DNA of 37,720 bases from Clostridiales bacterium (GTDB taxonomy: Bacteria; Bacillota; Clostridia; Lachnospirales; Lachnospiraceae): contig JAMPHY010000027.1 of NCBI GenBank assembly GCA_023663185.1, forward strand, positions 1-37,720. Reading direction: 5' to 3'. Below are positions 1 through 8,832 of the stretch, piece after piece. Numbering within the stretch: the stretch's first letter is position 1; each line of letters begins with the position of its first letter. Made by a program: the position numbers and the translations under genes. The notes below the pieces were generated by a model. The model saw nothing but the letters and a program-made list of their open reading frames with translations, had not been told where the DNA came from and did no database searches.

Positions 1-42
1 TCTTTTCCTTAAAACAGTGTCTTTTATGGGCGGTGGAATTTT

Positions 43-72
43 ATTGTATCACCTGATATTATTGCTTGTCAA
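43..72 (-). promoter_or_regulatory. sigma-A-type promoter reading leftward out of the window
   Basis: On the minus strand there is TTGACA (67-72), an 18-base spacer and TACAAT (43-48). An AAGGAAAAGA stretch at the window edge could be the ribosome binding site of a gene starting just outside. It lies downstream of the XRE regulator, so it would drive the next minus-strand gene. The gene itself is not visible. Confidence 0.5.
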
Positions 73-100
73 GGAATTTCCCAAGGTAATTTTTATATTT

Positions 101-1093
101 TTATATCGCTCTATTTTTTCTATCTATCATCAAATTGCAAAGACTCATAACTACGGCAAACAGTATACCGGCAATCGGCCAAACTACCCAAGTATCCCCC
201 CAATCATTCGTCAAAAAGCTCCAGCCAAGATAGATAGCTGTTGTAATTAGCCAGTATGGTCTTCCAACTGCTTCTTTAATATGGCTTTTCTTTATTTCTT
301 CCGGTGCAAATTCACCTTCTTTTAAAAGCTTCTGCATACTTGCCCACTGTACTCCGGAAATGATAAAAAATACCACACCTATTCCCACAATAAGCATTGT
401 AACTATCAGCATAACCGCCATAAGAAACTCTCTTTCCGCAAAAAGCAAAGAACCGATAAACAGCGGTACAGGGGAAATAATACAAATACATGTACCAATA
501 ATATTACTTCTTGAATAGGCTCTTTTATATGCCTTTTGTCTCTCTTTCACCATACCAATAACGCCATATTCGGTTTCAAACGGTTCCTTATCTATGAACT
601 CGAAGGGCGCATTTTGGAAACCGCAGGCGACAAATATAGCCACCGCTCCTGAAATAATAATCGCCAACATAATTAAACCTATACCTGTCGCTAAATCCTC
701 AGAAACATGCAGCGTCGGTTCTTCTGCCGCCGCGCCTAACAGCAACAGCGGAATCGCTGCAAAAATGCACATAAAAGTGGCAATAGCTATTTTTATAGAC
801 GCCAATTTTCTCCATTCAAGGAATTCGTTAGCCTGTGCAAGCGTAAGGCGTTTTAAAGATGTATGCTCTTCTTCGTCCGAAAATTCTTCGTCCTCTATTT
901 CGTCTTTTAAAAGGTAATCGGTTGTTACGCCAAACAGATTGCTAAGCATTAAAATCTTCTCAAGGTCCGGCACAGTCTGCGCGCCCTCCCATTTAGATAT
1001 CGCCTGTCTGGACACCTGTACTTTCTCAGCAAGTTCTTCCTGTGACCAGCCGTTCTTTTTTCTCAGTCTGATAATCTTATCCGCTAAAATCAT
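101..1093 (-). CDS. XRE-family transcriptional regulator with C-terminal membrane domain
   Basis: Probable DNA-binding regulator anchored in the membrane. Residues about 5-60 form a lambda-Cro/C1-type helix-turn-helix ([21 protein letters not shown]), followed by an acidic linker ([14 protein letters not shown]). The rest carries about six hydrophobic segments, so the protein is about half membrane domain. An upstream in-frame ATG exists at 1106-1108, but I chose the ATG at 1091-1093 because GGAGG lies 8 bases before it and itself overlaps the upstream ATG; this gives 330 residues. The gene is divergent from the HD-GYP gene. Such soluble-HTH plus membrane proteins are common in Firmicutes next to transporters. 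The target and signal are unknown. The family call is strong, the function is not. Confidence 0.85.
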   Translation of the reverse strand: MILADKIIRLRKKNGWSQEELAEKVQVSRQAISKWEGAQTVPDLEKILMLSNLFGVTTDYLLKDEIEDEEFSDEEEHTSLKRLTLAQANEFLEWRKLASIKIAIATFMCIFAAIPLLLLGAAAEEPTLHVSEDLATGIGLIMLAIIISGAVAIFVACGFQNAPFEFIDKEPFETEYGVIGMVKERQKAYKRAYSRSNIIGTCICIISPVPLFIGSLLFAEREFLMAVMLIVTMLIVGIGVVFFIISGVQWASMQKLLKEGEFAPEEIKKSHIKEAVGRPYWLITTAIYLGWSFLTNDWGDTWVVWPIAGILFAVVMSLCNLMIDRKNRAI

Positions 1094-1209
1094 TTTCTTT
1101 TCCTCCATATTAATTTGTCAGCGGCACATTTGTCCTCCGCAGTAAAAAGCATAACTTATTCTATGGTTGCGTGCTACCAATCGGCAGCTGGAAATCTGTC
1201 AACTCCAAG

Positions 1210-1238
1210 TTGCAAAACGCTTTAATTTAGTTTATTAT
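1210..1238 (+). promoter_or_regulatory. promoter of the HD-GYP gene
   Basis: TTGCAA (1210-1215), a 17-base spacer and TATTAT (1233-1238), about 44 bases before the ATG of the HD-GYP gene. It is a good match to the housekeeping consensus. The rest of the 1094-1281 intergenic region holds no gene that I can support. Confidence 0.6.
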
Positions 1239-1281
1239 ATAGCTAATTGATTTTCAATATATTCAGGCAGGAGATAAGATA

Positions 1282-2634
1282 ATGGGATTAGTCTACAATA
1301 TTGATTTTGAAGTGGCAGGGTTATTATTTACTCTAGTGTTATATATTCACTTTTGTATGTATTATTCCAGTCAGTCAGAGATAAACAAAAAATTTAAAAC
1401 ATTGGTACGATATCTTATGCTGGCGGAACTTATGGATATAGTAACCGCCGTTACGATTACCTACGGAAGCGTGATTCCGCCTATATTAAATATGGCGGCT
1501 AACACATTTTATTTCGTATCTTCTTTTTGTCTGGCATATACTTTCCTGCAATATGTCTCCAGCTATGTAAGTCAGAACGAAAGGTCGAAAGCAGGAATAT
1601 CGGTTAATAGGATTATATTGTTAATACAACTGGCGCTGCTCTTTATTAATATGTTTACCGGCTACATATTCGGCTTTAATGAAAACGGGGAATATATACA
1701 CGGAACAATATATATGCTTGTATACATCGTTCCTTTGTATTATATCTTCGCCTCTGCATATGTGCTGTTTAGAAACAGGGAACGGTTTAAGAAAAAACAG
1801 ATTTTCTCTATTATCGCGTATATTATCTTATGTATGTTTGGTCCTTTGCTGCAAATGCTGTTATTCCCCGATATTCTGTTATCGGTATTTACCTGCTCGC
1901 TTGCTGTAGTGATGATTTTATTTTCAATGGAAACTCCCGATTATCAGCTATTGACAAAGACACTGGCTGAGCTTAATGATCTTAAAAAGAGTTTACAGCA
2001 GGAAGTTAAACGACAGACAAAAGCCGCTGAGGACAGAAGGGAAAAACTGGAACGCCTGTCACGGCAAATTGTTTTGACGTTGGCAAAAACAATCGATGCA
2101 AAAGATAAGTATACAAAAGGACATTCAGAGCGGGTTGCCGACTATTCCATGAAAATAGCCGCAAGGATAGGTCTGTCTGAACAGGAACAGCAGGAAATTT
2201 ACTGGATGGGGCTTCTTCATGATATCGGAAAAATCGGGGTTCCGGACACAATTATAAATAAAGCGGGAAAACTTACAGACGAGGAGTTTCATATTATACA
2301 AACGCACCCTGTAATAGGTTCTGAAATTTTGAGTACAATATCAGAAATTCCTAATATCACAAAAGGCGCAAGATTTCATCATGAAAAATATAACGGTACC
2401 GGTTATCCCGATAGACTGGCAGGAGAGGATATACCATTTGTGGCAAGAATCATCGGGGTTGCAGACGCCTATGACGCCATGACTTCTAAGAGAAGTTATC
2501 GCGATGTACTTCCGCAAGCGGTTGTTCGTGAGGAAATTGTCAAAGGCAAAGGGACGCAATTTGATCCGAAATGTGCCGATATCATGCTGGCAATGATAGA
2601 TGAAGATAAAGAATATACAATGAAAGAACATTGA
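1282..2634 (+). CDS. HD-GYP domain cyclic-di-GMP phosphodiesterase, membrane-bound
   Basis: Predicted to hydrolyse cyclic-di-GMP. The N-terminal ~220 residues hold about seven hydrophobic segments and look like a membrane sensor. A charged coiled-coil-like linker follows (about 230-270, rich in K/E/R). The C-terminal domain is a canonical HD-GYP: HSERVADYS, then HD at 313-314 in GLLHDIGKIGVPD, a further conserved His in the THPVIG stretch, HHEKYNGTGYPD with GYP at 374-376, and the DAYDAMTSKRSYR stretch. All expected metal and GYP residues are present, so it should be active. A ribosome binding site (AGGAGA) precedes the ATG. It stands alone, divergent from the XRE regulator. Cyclic-di-GMP commonly controls flagella and type IV pili, both encoded further along, but a direct link is inference. 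Confidence 0.95.
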   Translation: MGLVYNIDFEVAGLLFTLVLYIHFCMYYSSQSEINKKFKTLVRYLMLAELMDIVTAVTITYGSVIPPILNMAANTFYFVSSFCLAYTFLQYVSSYVSQNERSKAGISVNRIILLIQLALLFINMFTGYIFGFNENGEYIHGTIYMLVYIVPLYYIFASAYVLFRNRERFKKKQIFSIIAYIILCMFGPLLQMLLFPDILLSVFTCSLAVVMILFSMETPDYQLLTKTLAELNDLKKSLQQEVKRQTKAAEDRREKLERLSRQIVLTLAKTIDAKDKYTKGHSERVADYSMKIAARIGLSEQEQQEIYWMGLLHDIGKIGVPDTIINKAGKLTDEEFHIIQTHPVIGSEILSTISEIPNITKGARFHHEKYNGTGYPDRLAGEDIPFVARIIGVADAYDAMTSKRSYRDVLPQAVVREEIVKGKGTQFDPKCADIMLAMIDEDKEYTMKEH

Positions 2635-2655
2635 GGTACGAGGTTTGAAGCATTC

Positions 2656-2680
2656 TTTCGCTCTTTGGCGAAATTTCCTG
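2656..2680 (+). terminator. possible weak terminator after the HD-GYP gene
   Basis: TTTCGC (2656-2661) pairs with GCGAAA (2668-2673) around a 6-base loop, followed by TTTCC, 22 bases past the stop codon. The stem is short. The stronger hairpin at 2691-2714 could also stop plus-strand transcripts, although its T-run faces the other way. Confidence 0.35.
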
Positions 2681-2685
2681 TATGA

Positions 2686-2714
2686 CAAAAAATCGAGTGC
2701 GTCTGCACTCGATT
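2686..2714 (-). terminator. rho-independent terminator of tRNA-Ser
   Basis: A 10-bp perfect stem (2691-2700 with 2705-2714, AATCGAGTGC/GCACTCGATT) with a 4-base loop. On the minus strand it runs straight into a run of T. It lies 26 bases past the tRNA 3' end. Confidence 0.85.
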
Positions 2715-2740
2715 AAAATATATTCATTGGTAGTTATAAC

Positions 2741-2827
2741 GGAGAAAGAGGGATTTGAACCCTCGCGCCGCGTAAGCGACCTACACCCTTAGCAGGGGCG
2801 CCTCTTCAGCCTCTTGAGTATTTCTCC
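2741..2827 (-). tRNA. tRNA-Ser (anticodon GCT)
   Basis: On the minus strand the 7-bp acceptor stem GGAGAAA/TTTCTCC closes an 87-base cloverleaf. The anticodon loop reads CTGCTAA (anticodon GCT), there is a long variable arm as expected for class II serine tRNAs, and a T-arm with GGTTCAAATCC. CCA is not encoded. It reads AGC/AGT codons. Confidence 0.97.
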
Positions 2828-2885
2828 AAAGTCTGAACTTTCCTCTACCAATATGAAGCCCTGCCTATCAAACAAGGCAAATGTT

Positions 2886-2914
2886 ATTATACATAACACA
2901 AAAATATTTGTCAA
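2886..2914 (-). promoter_or_regulatory. promoter of tRNA-Ser
   Basis: On the minus strand, TTGACA (2909-2914), a 17-base spacer and TATAAT (2886-2891): a perfect consensus promoter about 60 bases upstream of the tRNA. It sits just past the stop codon of the fumarase beta gene. Confidence 0.9.
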
Positions 2915-2942
2915 TGCTTTTATTCTTGAATTTCAACTAATT

Positions 2943-3482
2943 TCAGTCATTCATTACTTTTTCATATAAATCCGTTCCTTCGGAATCTATTACAACTATC
3001 GCGGGAAAGTCTTTAACTTCCAGTCTGCGTATAGCTTCCGTCCCCAAATCATCATATGCAATCACTTCCGAAGCTTGAATGGACTTAGACAACAGCGCGC
3101 CCGCTCCGCCGACTGCTGCAAAATATACGGCGCCGTTTCTGACGATAGCTTCTTTGACCGCCTTAGAGCGTTTTCCCTTGCCTATCATTCCTATAAGTCC
3201 CAAATCTATTAATGATGGCGCATACTTATCCATGCGGCTTGCCGTAGTAGGCCCGGCGGAGCCTATAGCTCTGCCTTCCCTTGCAGGAGACGGTCCCATA
3301 TAATAAATCACATTATTTGCCATTTCCATAGGTAGTGATTCGCCTTTTTCCAACGCCTCATACATTCTTTTATGTGCTGCGTCTCTTGCCGTATAAATAG
3401 TCCCTGTAATATAAACATAATCTCCGGCATGCAGTTTGCTTACATCTTCTGTGCTCATCGGTGCCTGTATATGCTGTTCCAC
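2943..3482 (-). CDS. fumB: fumarate hydratase class I (Fe-S), beta subunit
   Basis: Beta subunit of the oxygen-sensitive two-subunit fumarase/tartrate dehydratase family, which interconverts fumarate and malate in the cytoplasm. Family signatures include AGDYVYITGTIYTARDAAHKRM, YYMGPSPA, IGSAGPTTASRMD and GLIGMIGKGKRS. The 179-residue length fits a stand-alone beta subunit. It lies 59 bases after the alpha subunit in the same operon. The start is uncertain: the GTG at 3480-3482 has its AGGAG (3496-3500) 13 bases upstream, too far, while an in-frame ATT at 3486-3488 would have 7-base spacing. The gene symbol is a family-based choice for the separated subunit and does not denote the E. coli single-chain FumB. 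Confidence 0.92.
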   Translation of the reverse strand: MEQHIQAPMSTEDVSKLHAGDYVYITGTIYTARDAAHKRMYEALEKGESLPMEMANNVIYYMGPSPAREGRAIGSAGPTTASRMDKYAPSLIDLGLIGMIGKGKRSKAVKEAIVRNGAVYFAAVGGAGALLSKSIQASEVIAYDDLGTEAIRRLEVKDFPAIVVIDSEGTDLYEKVMND

Positions 3483-3541
3483 TTTAATAATTATGCTCCT
3501 TCCTCCGCTTGCAAATTTTTAAGTCAACACTTTCGCGGAAA

Positions 3542-4384
3542 TCAAATAGTCCTCACCGCATGTCTGTTCACATGACAGCAGATATTAATACCTACCGGGA
3601 GTCCCGCAATATGCGTCGGATATGTATTAATATTGACGGCAAGCGCAGTCGTCGTTCCGCCCAAGCCCCCCGGTCCTATTCCGGTCTTATTTATTTTTTC
3701 AAGCATTTCCTCTTCCAATTCTTTCACATAGGGAATAGCAGAGCGTTCGTTGACTGGTCTGGTCAGCGCTTTTTTAGCCATTAATGCGCATTTTTCAAAT
3801 GTTCCGCCGATTCCTACGCCTATTACCATCGGCGGACAAGCGTTAGGTCCTGCGTCCTTTACCGCAGTAAGAATTGCATCTTTCACGCCTTCTATGCCGT
3901 CTGCCGGCTTAAGCATAAATACTCTGCTCATATTTTCGCTGCCAAAGCCTTTCGGCGCAACTGTAATCTTTACCCGTTCACCCGCAACCATTTCATAATG
4001 TATTACTGCCGGAGTATTATCCTTAGTATTTTCCCTGATAATCGGATCATTTACTACGGACTTTCTAAGGTATCCTTCTACATACCCTTCTCTTACTCCT
4101 TCATTGACCGCGTCTTCCAGCATACCGCCCATGAAGTGAACTTCCTGACCTATCTCAAGAAAAATTACCGCCATGCCTGTGTCCTGACAAATTGGTATCA
4201 TATCATCTCCGGAAATTTTTAAATTATCCTGAAGCTGACACAAAATCTTTCTGCCAAGCTCTGATTTCTCATTATCCGCCGCAGTTTTCATAACCGCGTC
4301 CATATCGTCCGCCAGAAAATGATTGGCTTCGATACACATTTCTTTAATATTTTTAGTGATTTCTGCTACATCTATCGTGCGCAT
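3542..4384 (-). CDS. fumA: fumarate hydratase class I (Fe-S), alpha subunit
   Basis: Alpha subunit, which carries the [4Fe-4S] cluster of class I fumarase. The three cysteines expected to bind the cluster are visible at about 66 (PICQDTG), 183 (GPNACPPMVIGVGIGG) and 199 (FEKCALMAKKAL). The C-terminus has GPGGLGGTTTALAVNI and ends in PVGINICCHVNRH, typical of the family. I chose the ATG at 4382-4384 because GGAGG lies 5 bases before it; the ATG four codons earlier has no ribosome binding site. The 280-residue length matches the family. It sits between the HIT gene and the beta subunit in one operon. Confidence 0.95.
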   Translation of the reverse strand: MRTIDVAEITKNIKEMCIEANHFLADDMDAVMKTAADNEKSELGRKILCQLQDNLKISGDDMIPICQDTGMAVIFLEIGQEVHFMGGMLEDAVNEGVREGYVEGYLRKSVVNDPIIRENTKDNTPAVIHYEMVAGERVKITVAPKGFGSENMSRVFMLKPADGIEGVKDAILTAVKDAGPNACPPMVIGVGIGGTFEKCALMAKKALTRPVNERSAIPYVKELEEEMLEKINKTGIGPGGLGGTTTALAVNINTYPTHIAGLPVGINICCHVNRHAVRTI

Positions 4385-4402
4385 TCCGTCCTCCATGCCA
4401 GA

Positions 4403-4813
4403 CTACATTACAATCTGATTTTTAATCTCTTCGAGTTCTTCCGGCGAAGGCTTACCGGCAATCCAGCCTATCTTCTGCCCGTCGTCTTTATATCGCGGAA
4501 TCAGATGCATATGGAAATGAAACACCGTCTGCCCCGCGCACTCGCCGTTATTCTGCATAAGGTTAAATCCATCGCAATGTAGTTTATCCGTCATATGAGT
4601 CATCATTTTCTTTGCAAGCAGCATTGCTTTTGACGCTGTCTCTTCCGGCAGTTCATACAGATTTGCATAGTGGTTTTTGGGTAAAATCAGCGCATGTCCC
4701 TTAGCTGCCGGTCCCAAATCCAGTATAACGCGGAACTCCTCGTCTTCATACAGAGTCTTAGACGGTATCTCTCCGCCCGCAATTTTACAAAAAATACAGT
4801 TATCGTCCTTCAT
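4403..4813 (-). CDS. HIT family nucleotide hydrolase/transferase
   Basis: A 136-residue histidine-triad protein of the Hint/PKCI type, expected to hydrolyse adenosine phosphoramidates or similar nucleotides. The triad is HFHMH at residues 99-103. An N-terminal CIFC (6-9) resembles the zinc-binding pair of bacterial HIT proteins, and the protein starts with the typical DNCIFCKI. I chose the ATG at 4811-4813 because upstream codons show no family similarity; the nearest GGAG is about 14 bases before it, so the ribosome binding site is poorly placed. It lies between the flavodoxin-SCP2 gene and the fumarase genes, probably co-transcribed. Confidence 0.93.
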   Translation of the reverse strand: MKDDNCIFCKIAGGEIPSKTLYEDEEFRVILDLGPAAKGHALILPKNHYANLYELPEETASKAMLLAKKMMTHMTDKLHCDGFNLMQNNGECAGQTVFHFHMHLIPRYKDDGQKIGWIAGKPSPEELEEIKNQIVM

Positions 4814-4860
4814 TATTAATCCCCATTCTCCTTTACCATTATTTATAAAATGCACAGCGC

Positions 4861-5850
4861 TTAAAATACAAAAAGCTGGTCAAGCGCTTTAAGAACCGTA
4901 AAGTCACCTTTCATCTTCATGTCTCCCGCCATAAATGAACGTTGGAAGGTTGCGGCTCCGGACACTATTTCCTGCATGATTTCTCTGCTAAGTTGTATCT
5001 CCACGCCGAAATCCTCTGCCTCGCCATAGAAACATTCCAGATTCGCACCGTCTACTTCCACTATTAGCGGTTTATCTTTTTCTTCAATAAAAATTTTATA
5101 TTTAGCTGCAAAGCCCGCTATCGGATTAAAATGCGCGCGCAGCTCCTGAAGAAACTCTGCCTCATTTTCTCTCTCGCTGCTTCCCATCATATCTCTGAAC
5201 AGGCTTGTAAGCTCCTGAATATCCGCCTTCTGACGCTGTACATAACTATCGTCTGAAACATACTGCGAAAGCTGCTCAGACTCCTGCGGCGTTAAGTCAA
5301 TATTATGCGGAACCGATATTTTCTGCTTAACCGCCTGATTACTTGCAGGGAGACAGGGCATTTTCTGATTGATTGTACGGTAAAGGTTCTCCGCCTTTTT
5401 CTCAATTATGCGCAGATAATCCTCATTATTCTCCAATATGCTTATATCCTCTATATATCCGCACAACCCGCTGCAGGGGCGTCCGCCCAAAATTTCCCAC
5501 GCGGTAGCAAGATTCAGCTTGCCGTCCTGCTCACCATAAGTCGTGGACATAACGATAGGACACATATATATATTGCTGATTTTCTCTTTATCCCCGTACA
5601 GCCAGCACGCATCAAGGAATTGCTGCATATATCCGCCGATACCATACCATTCCACCGTCGTCGCCAGAATAATTCCGTCGGCGTCCTTCAATGTCTGCGG
5701 CAGCGTAGTGATACTATTTTTCAGTTCCATAAGCTTAAAAGTCTCTACCGACACATGCAGCTCGTCCAGCACATCTCCTATTTTTCCCAATACATAAAGC
5801 GTCGGATCGTCGATTAATCCTCTGCCGCCGTAATAAATTTTAATTTTCAT
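4861..5850 (-). CDS. flavodoxin-fold reductase fused to a C-terminal SCP2 sterol-carrier-like domain
   Basis: Two-domain protein of 329 residues. Residues 1 to about 160 have an NAD(P)H:FMN-reductase/flavodoxin-like pattern: an N-terminal beta strand (MKIKIYYGGRG), ADGIILATTVEWYGIGGYMQQFLD, and an STTYGE stretch as in iron-sulfur flavoproteins, which suggests FMN binding. Residues about 160-220 are a linker with predicted helices. Residues about 225-329 resemble an SCP2 lipid-binding domain (IFIEEKDKPLIVEVDGANLECFYG followed by the MAGDMKMKGDFTVL motif). SCP2 domains bind apolar ligands, so the protein may reduce or carry a lipid-like or quinone-like substrate; this is inference. It lies 14 bases after the rhomboid gene. 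Confidence 0.75.
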   Translation of the reverse strand: MKIKIYYGGRGLIDDPTLYVLGKIGDVLDELHVSVETFKLMELKNSITTLPQTLKDADGIILATTVEWYGIGGYMQQFLDACWLYGDKEKISNIYMCPIVMSTTYGEQDGKLNLATAWEILGGRPCSGLCGYIEDISILENNEDYLRIIEKKAENLYRTINQKMPCLPASNQAVKQKISVPHNIDLTPQESEQLSQYVSDDSYVQRQKADIQELTSLFRDMMGSSERENEAEFLQELRAHFNPIAGFAAKYKIFIEEKDKPLIVEVDGANLECFYGEAEDFGVEIQLSREIMQEIVSGAATFQRSFMAGDMKMKGDFTVLKALDQLFVF

Positions 5851-5864
5851 AATATTTCGCTCCC

Positions 5865-6944
5865 TTACTTGCCTGCTTTCTTTTCTCTCTTTGCGGGAAT
5901 AAGCAGCCAGCAGATACCCGCCGCCGTAAATCCTGCCAGTAAACCGCCAATATGCGCTGCATTATTAATATTACTACTGGTAAACCCACAGTACAGCGAA
6001 AAGGCAATCGCAAACATCAGCCTGCCCGTCGTTACCTCAGCACATTTACCCTTATATATAAGCGCCAACATCAGAAGCGCGCCTTCTATGCCAAAAACCG
6101 CTCCGCTGGCTCCTACTGAGCTTACATAGTTTCCGCTCAACAATTCATATCCTGCGGAAACCATATTTCCAGCAATCCCCGATAGAAAATATATTATTAT
6201 ATATGGAATACCTCCCATATATTTTTCCACTGCATTCCCGATATAATACAATATCAACATGTTACTGACAAGGTGGTTTATGTCTACATGAAGAAACATG
6301 CTCGTAATAATGCGATACCACTCTCCCTTTGTAATAACATCGGCTATACTAAAGTCTCCCATATTATACAAAAGGCTTCCGGTAAATGAGCATACAATAT
6401 ACAAAATCACATTAGCTGCAACCAGTATAATGTTCCCCCAACACGACAAGTTTCTAACCGCTTCCCACATAGAAGCCATAGTTAATGGTTGTCTGCCGCG
6501 CCCTGCCTGCTGCGAAGATAAATCCTCCTCTGCATAAGGCGTATCGTTTATTTCATATAGAAACTTCTCCAGAACATCTTTCATTCCATAAAAATCGGCA
6601 ACCTGATTTTCATAAATCATCAGACGATTTTCCATAGGGTTAATAATCCAGCAGAATGCGTCCTCTCCGCACAACTGCTTTGCTTTTCCCACATCTGCAC
6701 TGATAAGCAGCGACAGGATATGCACGTCGCTTATTCCCTTTTCAATGAAAAAACTCTGAATCTTTTCCTTTATATGCTCGTATTGGTCTTTTGATATATA
6801 GAGTCCTTGTTTATAATCAATAACCTGAAGCACATTAATATATGTATTTTCACCATGAAAGAAAAATACAAATTCCGGAAGGTTAGATGAAACCTTATAA
6901 AAGCCCTGCTCAAGCAGCAGATTTTCTAATTGTCCAAGTACCAT
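5865..6944 (-). CDS. rhomboid-family intramembrane serine protease
   Basis: A 359-residue protein with an N-terminal soluble region (about 1-165) and a rhomboid core of six or seven membrane segments (about 170-355). The catalytic Ser is residue 280 in GASGAVFG (GxSG motif) and the catalytic His is residue 331 in NNAAHIGGLLAG. The HVDINHLVSNMLILYYIGNAVE segment is the conserved helix-2 region with its His and Asn. The soluble N-terminal region resembles the arrangement in larger Gram-positive rhomboids such as YqgP, but I cannot assign its fold. The substrate is unknown. It sits between the Cys-rich small protein and the flavodoxin-SCP2 gene. Confidence 0.93.
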   Translation of the reverse strand: MVLGQLENLLLEQGFYKVSSNLPEFVFFFHGENTYINVLQVIDYKQGLYISKDQYEHIKEKIQSFFIEKGISDVHILSLLISADVGKAKQLCGEDAFCWIINPMENRLMIYENQVADFYGMKDVLEKFLYEINDTPYAEEDLSSQQAGRGRQPLTMASMWEAVRNLSCWGNIILVAANVILYIVCSFTGSLLYNMGDFSIADVITKGEWYRIITSMFLHVDINHLVSNMLILYYIGNAVEKYMGGIPYIIIYFLSGIAGNMVSAGYELLSGNYVSSVGASGAVFGIEGALLMLALIYKGKCAEVTTGRLMFAIAFSLYCGFTSSNINNAAHIGGLLAGFTAAGICWLLIPAKREKKAGK

Positions 6945-6994
6945 GATATATGCCTCTCTCTCGCTTTTGAGAGTATCATTTTGATTTCATCATG

Positions 6995-7285
6995 TCAAAT
7001 CATATAACTTAAAGTCGTCTTCTGTGCCGTCCACTTATCATATGGGCAGCTATTCTTGCCAATAACTGCCCGTAGCTCAACAAAACAACCGCACGCCGCA
7101 CACATTCCGTCCATCAACAAATCACAGCTCTTACAGACTGCAAGCCGCTCATCATATATCTTCCCGCTAACCTTTATGTCCGCATCTAAGTTATTGATAT
7201 AATCATGCAGATTAGCAAAATACTCCGACTCGTTCATGTCTGTAGTCAGACATTTCCTACAAGGTCTCCTCTGCTGTTCCATCAT
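6995..7285 (-). CDS. small cysteine-rich protein (DUF6171-like)
   Basis: A 96-residue cytoplasmic protein with eight cysteines at 9, 12, 51, 54, 62, 65, 67 and 80 (CRKC, CKSC, CAACGC, C). The first pair and the last six are separated by a helical stretch. The spacing suggests two zinc sites, or possibly an iron-sulfur cluster in the CAACGC part. I recall similar proteins annotated as DUF6171 but cannot verify this. The ATG overlaps the TGA of the arabinofuranosidase gene (ATGA), implying translational coupling. The function is unknown. Confidence 0.75.
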   Translation of the reverse strand: MMEQQRRPCRKCLTTDMNESEYFANLHDYINNLDADIKVSGKIYDERLAVCKSCDLLMDGMCAACGCFVELRAVIGKNSCPYDKWTAQKTTLSYMI

Positions 7286-8790
7286 TTAATACGCAGGCTG
7301 ATAACGCTGCATGCCGGCGCAGTAAAGCTTATTTTTCTTCCGTCTGTCTTAAACTCGCTAAAAGATTTTTCTTTTACGTTTTCCGGCTCGTCAAAAGTAT
7401 TATGCGCTTGGATTTCACCTGTTAAAATGCTTGCCTCTACCGAAGAGGGCTCCATTTCCGCTAATACTATCTCTATCGGAGCCGCCTCATCTGCCGACAG
7501 ATTATTTATAGTTACGTTTATAACTCCGTCTGCACCAACCGACGCCGACTCCATAACTTCTGATATCTGGTATTCTTTCTCCAGTCCTACGGATTTATTG
7601 CCTTCTACAAAGCTTTCCACAAGTTCAGCGTCCTGATGATATCTGTACATATGGAATACATGATATGTAGGAGTCAAAATCATTTTCGGTCCTTCCGTCA
7701 AAATAACGGATTGCAGGACATTGACAAGCTGAGCGATACACGCCATCTTGACACGGTCACAGTGCTTATTGAAAATATTCAATGTACTTCCCGCAATTAG
7801 CGCGTCTCGCATAGTATTCTGCTGATATAAGAAGCCGGGATTAGTTCCGGGCTCTACGTCATACCAGCCGCCCCATTCATCAACCATCATTCCTATCTTT
7901 TTCTCCGGATCATACTGGTCCATTATCGCACTATGGCGTGTAATCAGTTCGTCCATGTACAACGCCTTATACAATGTCTTATACCATGATTTCTCATCAA
8001 AGTCAGTCGCGCTTCCCTTCTTAGCCCAATTATCTTCCGGAAGCGTATAATAATGAAGCGATAAGCCGTCCATAAATCCGTGTATATGGTCTGCATGTGG
8101 TTTTGCATAGCAGGTTTTCAACACGCCTTCCGTCCAGAAATAATCATCTGCATTCGGACCACAGCAGATTTTCGTAATTGGTTTCTCCCCGCTGTACTGT
8201 CTGATATAGGTCTGATATCTTCTATAAAGATTACCGTAATAATCAGGCGTCATATTGCCGCCGCAGCCCCAGCTTTCATTACCTACTCCGAAATAATCAA
8301 GCTTCCACGGTTTCTCATGCCCGTTTGCCTTACGCATATCAGCCATAGGCGAGACTCCGTCAAAAGTTATGTATTCTACCCATTCGCTCATTTCCTGCAC
8401 CGTGCCGCTTCCTACGTTTCCGTTGACGTAAGTCTTACAGCCGAGCTGCTCGCACAGTTCAAAATATTCATTAGTACCAAAACTGTTATCTTCCAATACG
8501 CCGCCCCAGTGCGTATTTATCATTTTCTTTCTGTTTTCTTTAGGTCCTACGCCGTCTTTCCAGTGATATTCGTCCGCAAAACAACCGCCCGGCCAGCGAA
8601 GCACAGGTACTTTCATTTCCTTCAAAGCATCTACAACGTCTTTTCGCATACCATTCACATTGGGAATGTCCGAATTTTCTCCAACGTACAAGCCTTCGTA
8701 AATACATCTGCCCAAATGCTCGGAAAAATGTCCGTATACTTCGGGATTAATATGTCCTTTTTTGTTTTTTTCATTGATAAATATCTGCAC
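7282..8790 (-). CDS. alpha-L-arabinofuranosidase, GH51 family
   Basis: A 502-residue cytoplasmic GH51 enzyme that removes terminal alpha-L-arabinofuranosyl residues from plant arabinoxylan or arabinan oligosaccharides. There is no signal peptide, so imported oligosaccharides are the expected substrate. Family marks: [20 protein letters not shown] at the N-terminus, [21 protein letters not shown], the acid/base Glu172 in [10 protein letters not shown], the nucleophile Glu305 in VDEWGGWYD, and a C-terminal beta domain ending in [13 protein letters not shown]. The start is a GTG at 8788-8790 with AAAGGAGG seven bases upstream. It is the first gene of the metabolic minus-strand run. No transporter or sugar regulator is adjacent. 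Confidence 0.96.
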   Translation of the reverse strand: MQIFINEKNKKGHINPEVYGHFSEHLGRCIYEGLYVGENSDIPNVNGMRKDVVDALKEMKVPVLRWPGGCFADEYHWKDGVGPKENRKKMINTHWGGVLEDNSFGTNEYFELCEQLGCKTYVNGNVGSGTVQEMSEWVEYITFDGVSPMADMRKANGHEKPWKLDYFGVGNESWGCGGNMTPDYYGNLYRRYQTYIRQYSGEKPITKICCGPNADDYFWTEGVLKTCYAKPHADHIHGFMDGLSLHYYTLPEDNWAKKGSATDFDEKSWYKTLYKALYMDELITRHSAIMDQYDPEKKIGMMVDEWGGWYDVEPGTNPGFLYQQNTMRDALIAGSTLNIFNKHCDRVKMACIAQLVNVLQSVILTEGPKMILTPTYHVFHMYRYHQDAELVESFVEGNKSVGLEKEYQISEVMESASVGADGVINVTINNLSADEAAPIEIVLAEMEPSSVEASILTGEIQAHNTFDEPENVKEKSFSEFKTDGRKISFTAPACSVISLRIK

Positions 8791-8832
8791 TTTGCTACCT
8801 CCTTTAATTATAAAAAAATACTATCAATAAGA

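Noticed and set aside
5305-5817. Plus-strand 170-residue open frame
   Set aside because: It is fully antisense to the flavodoxin-SCP2 gene and has no family signature.
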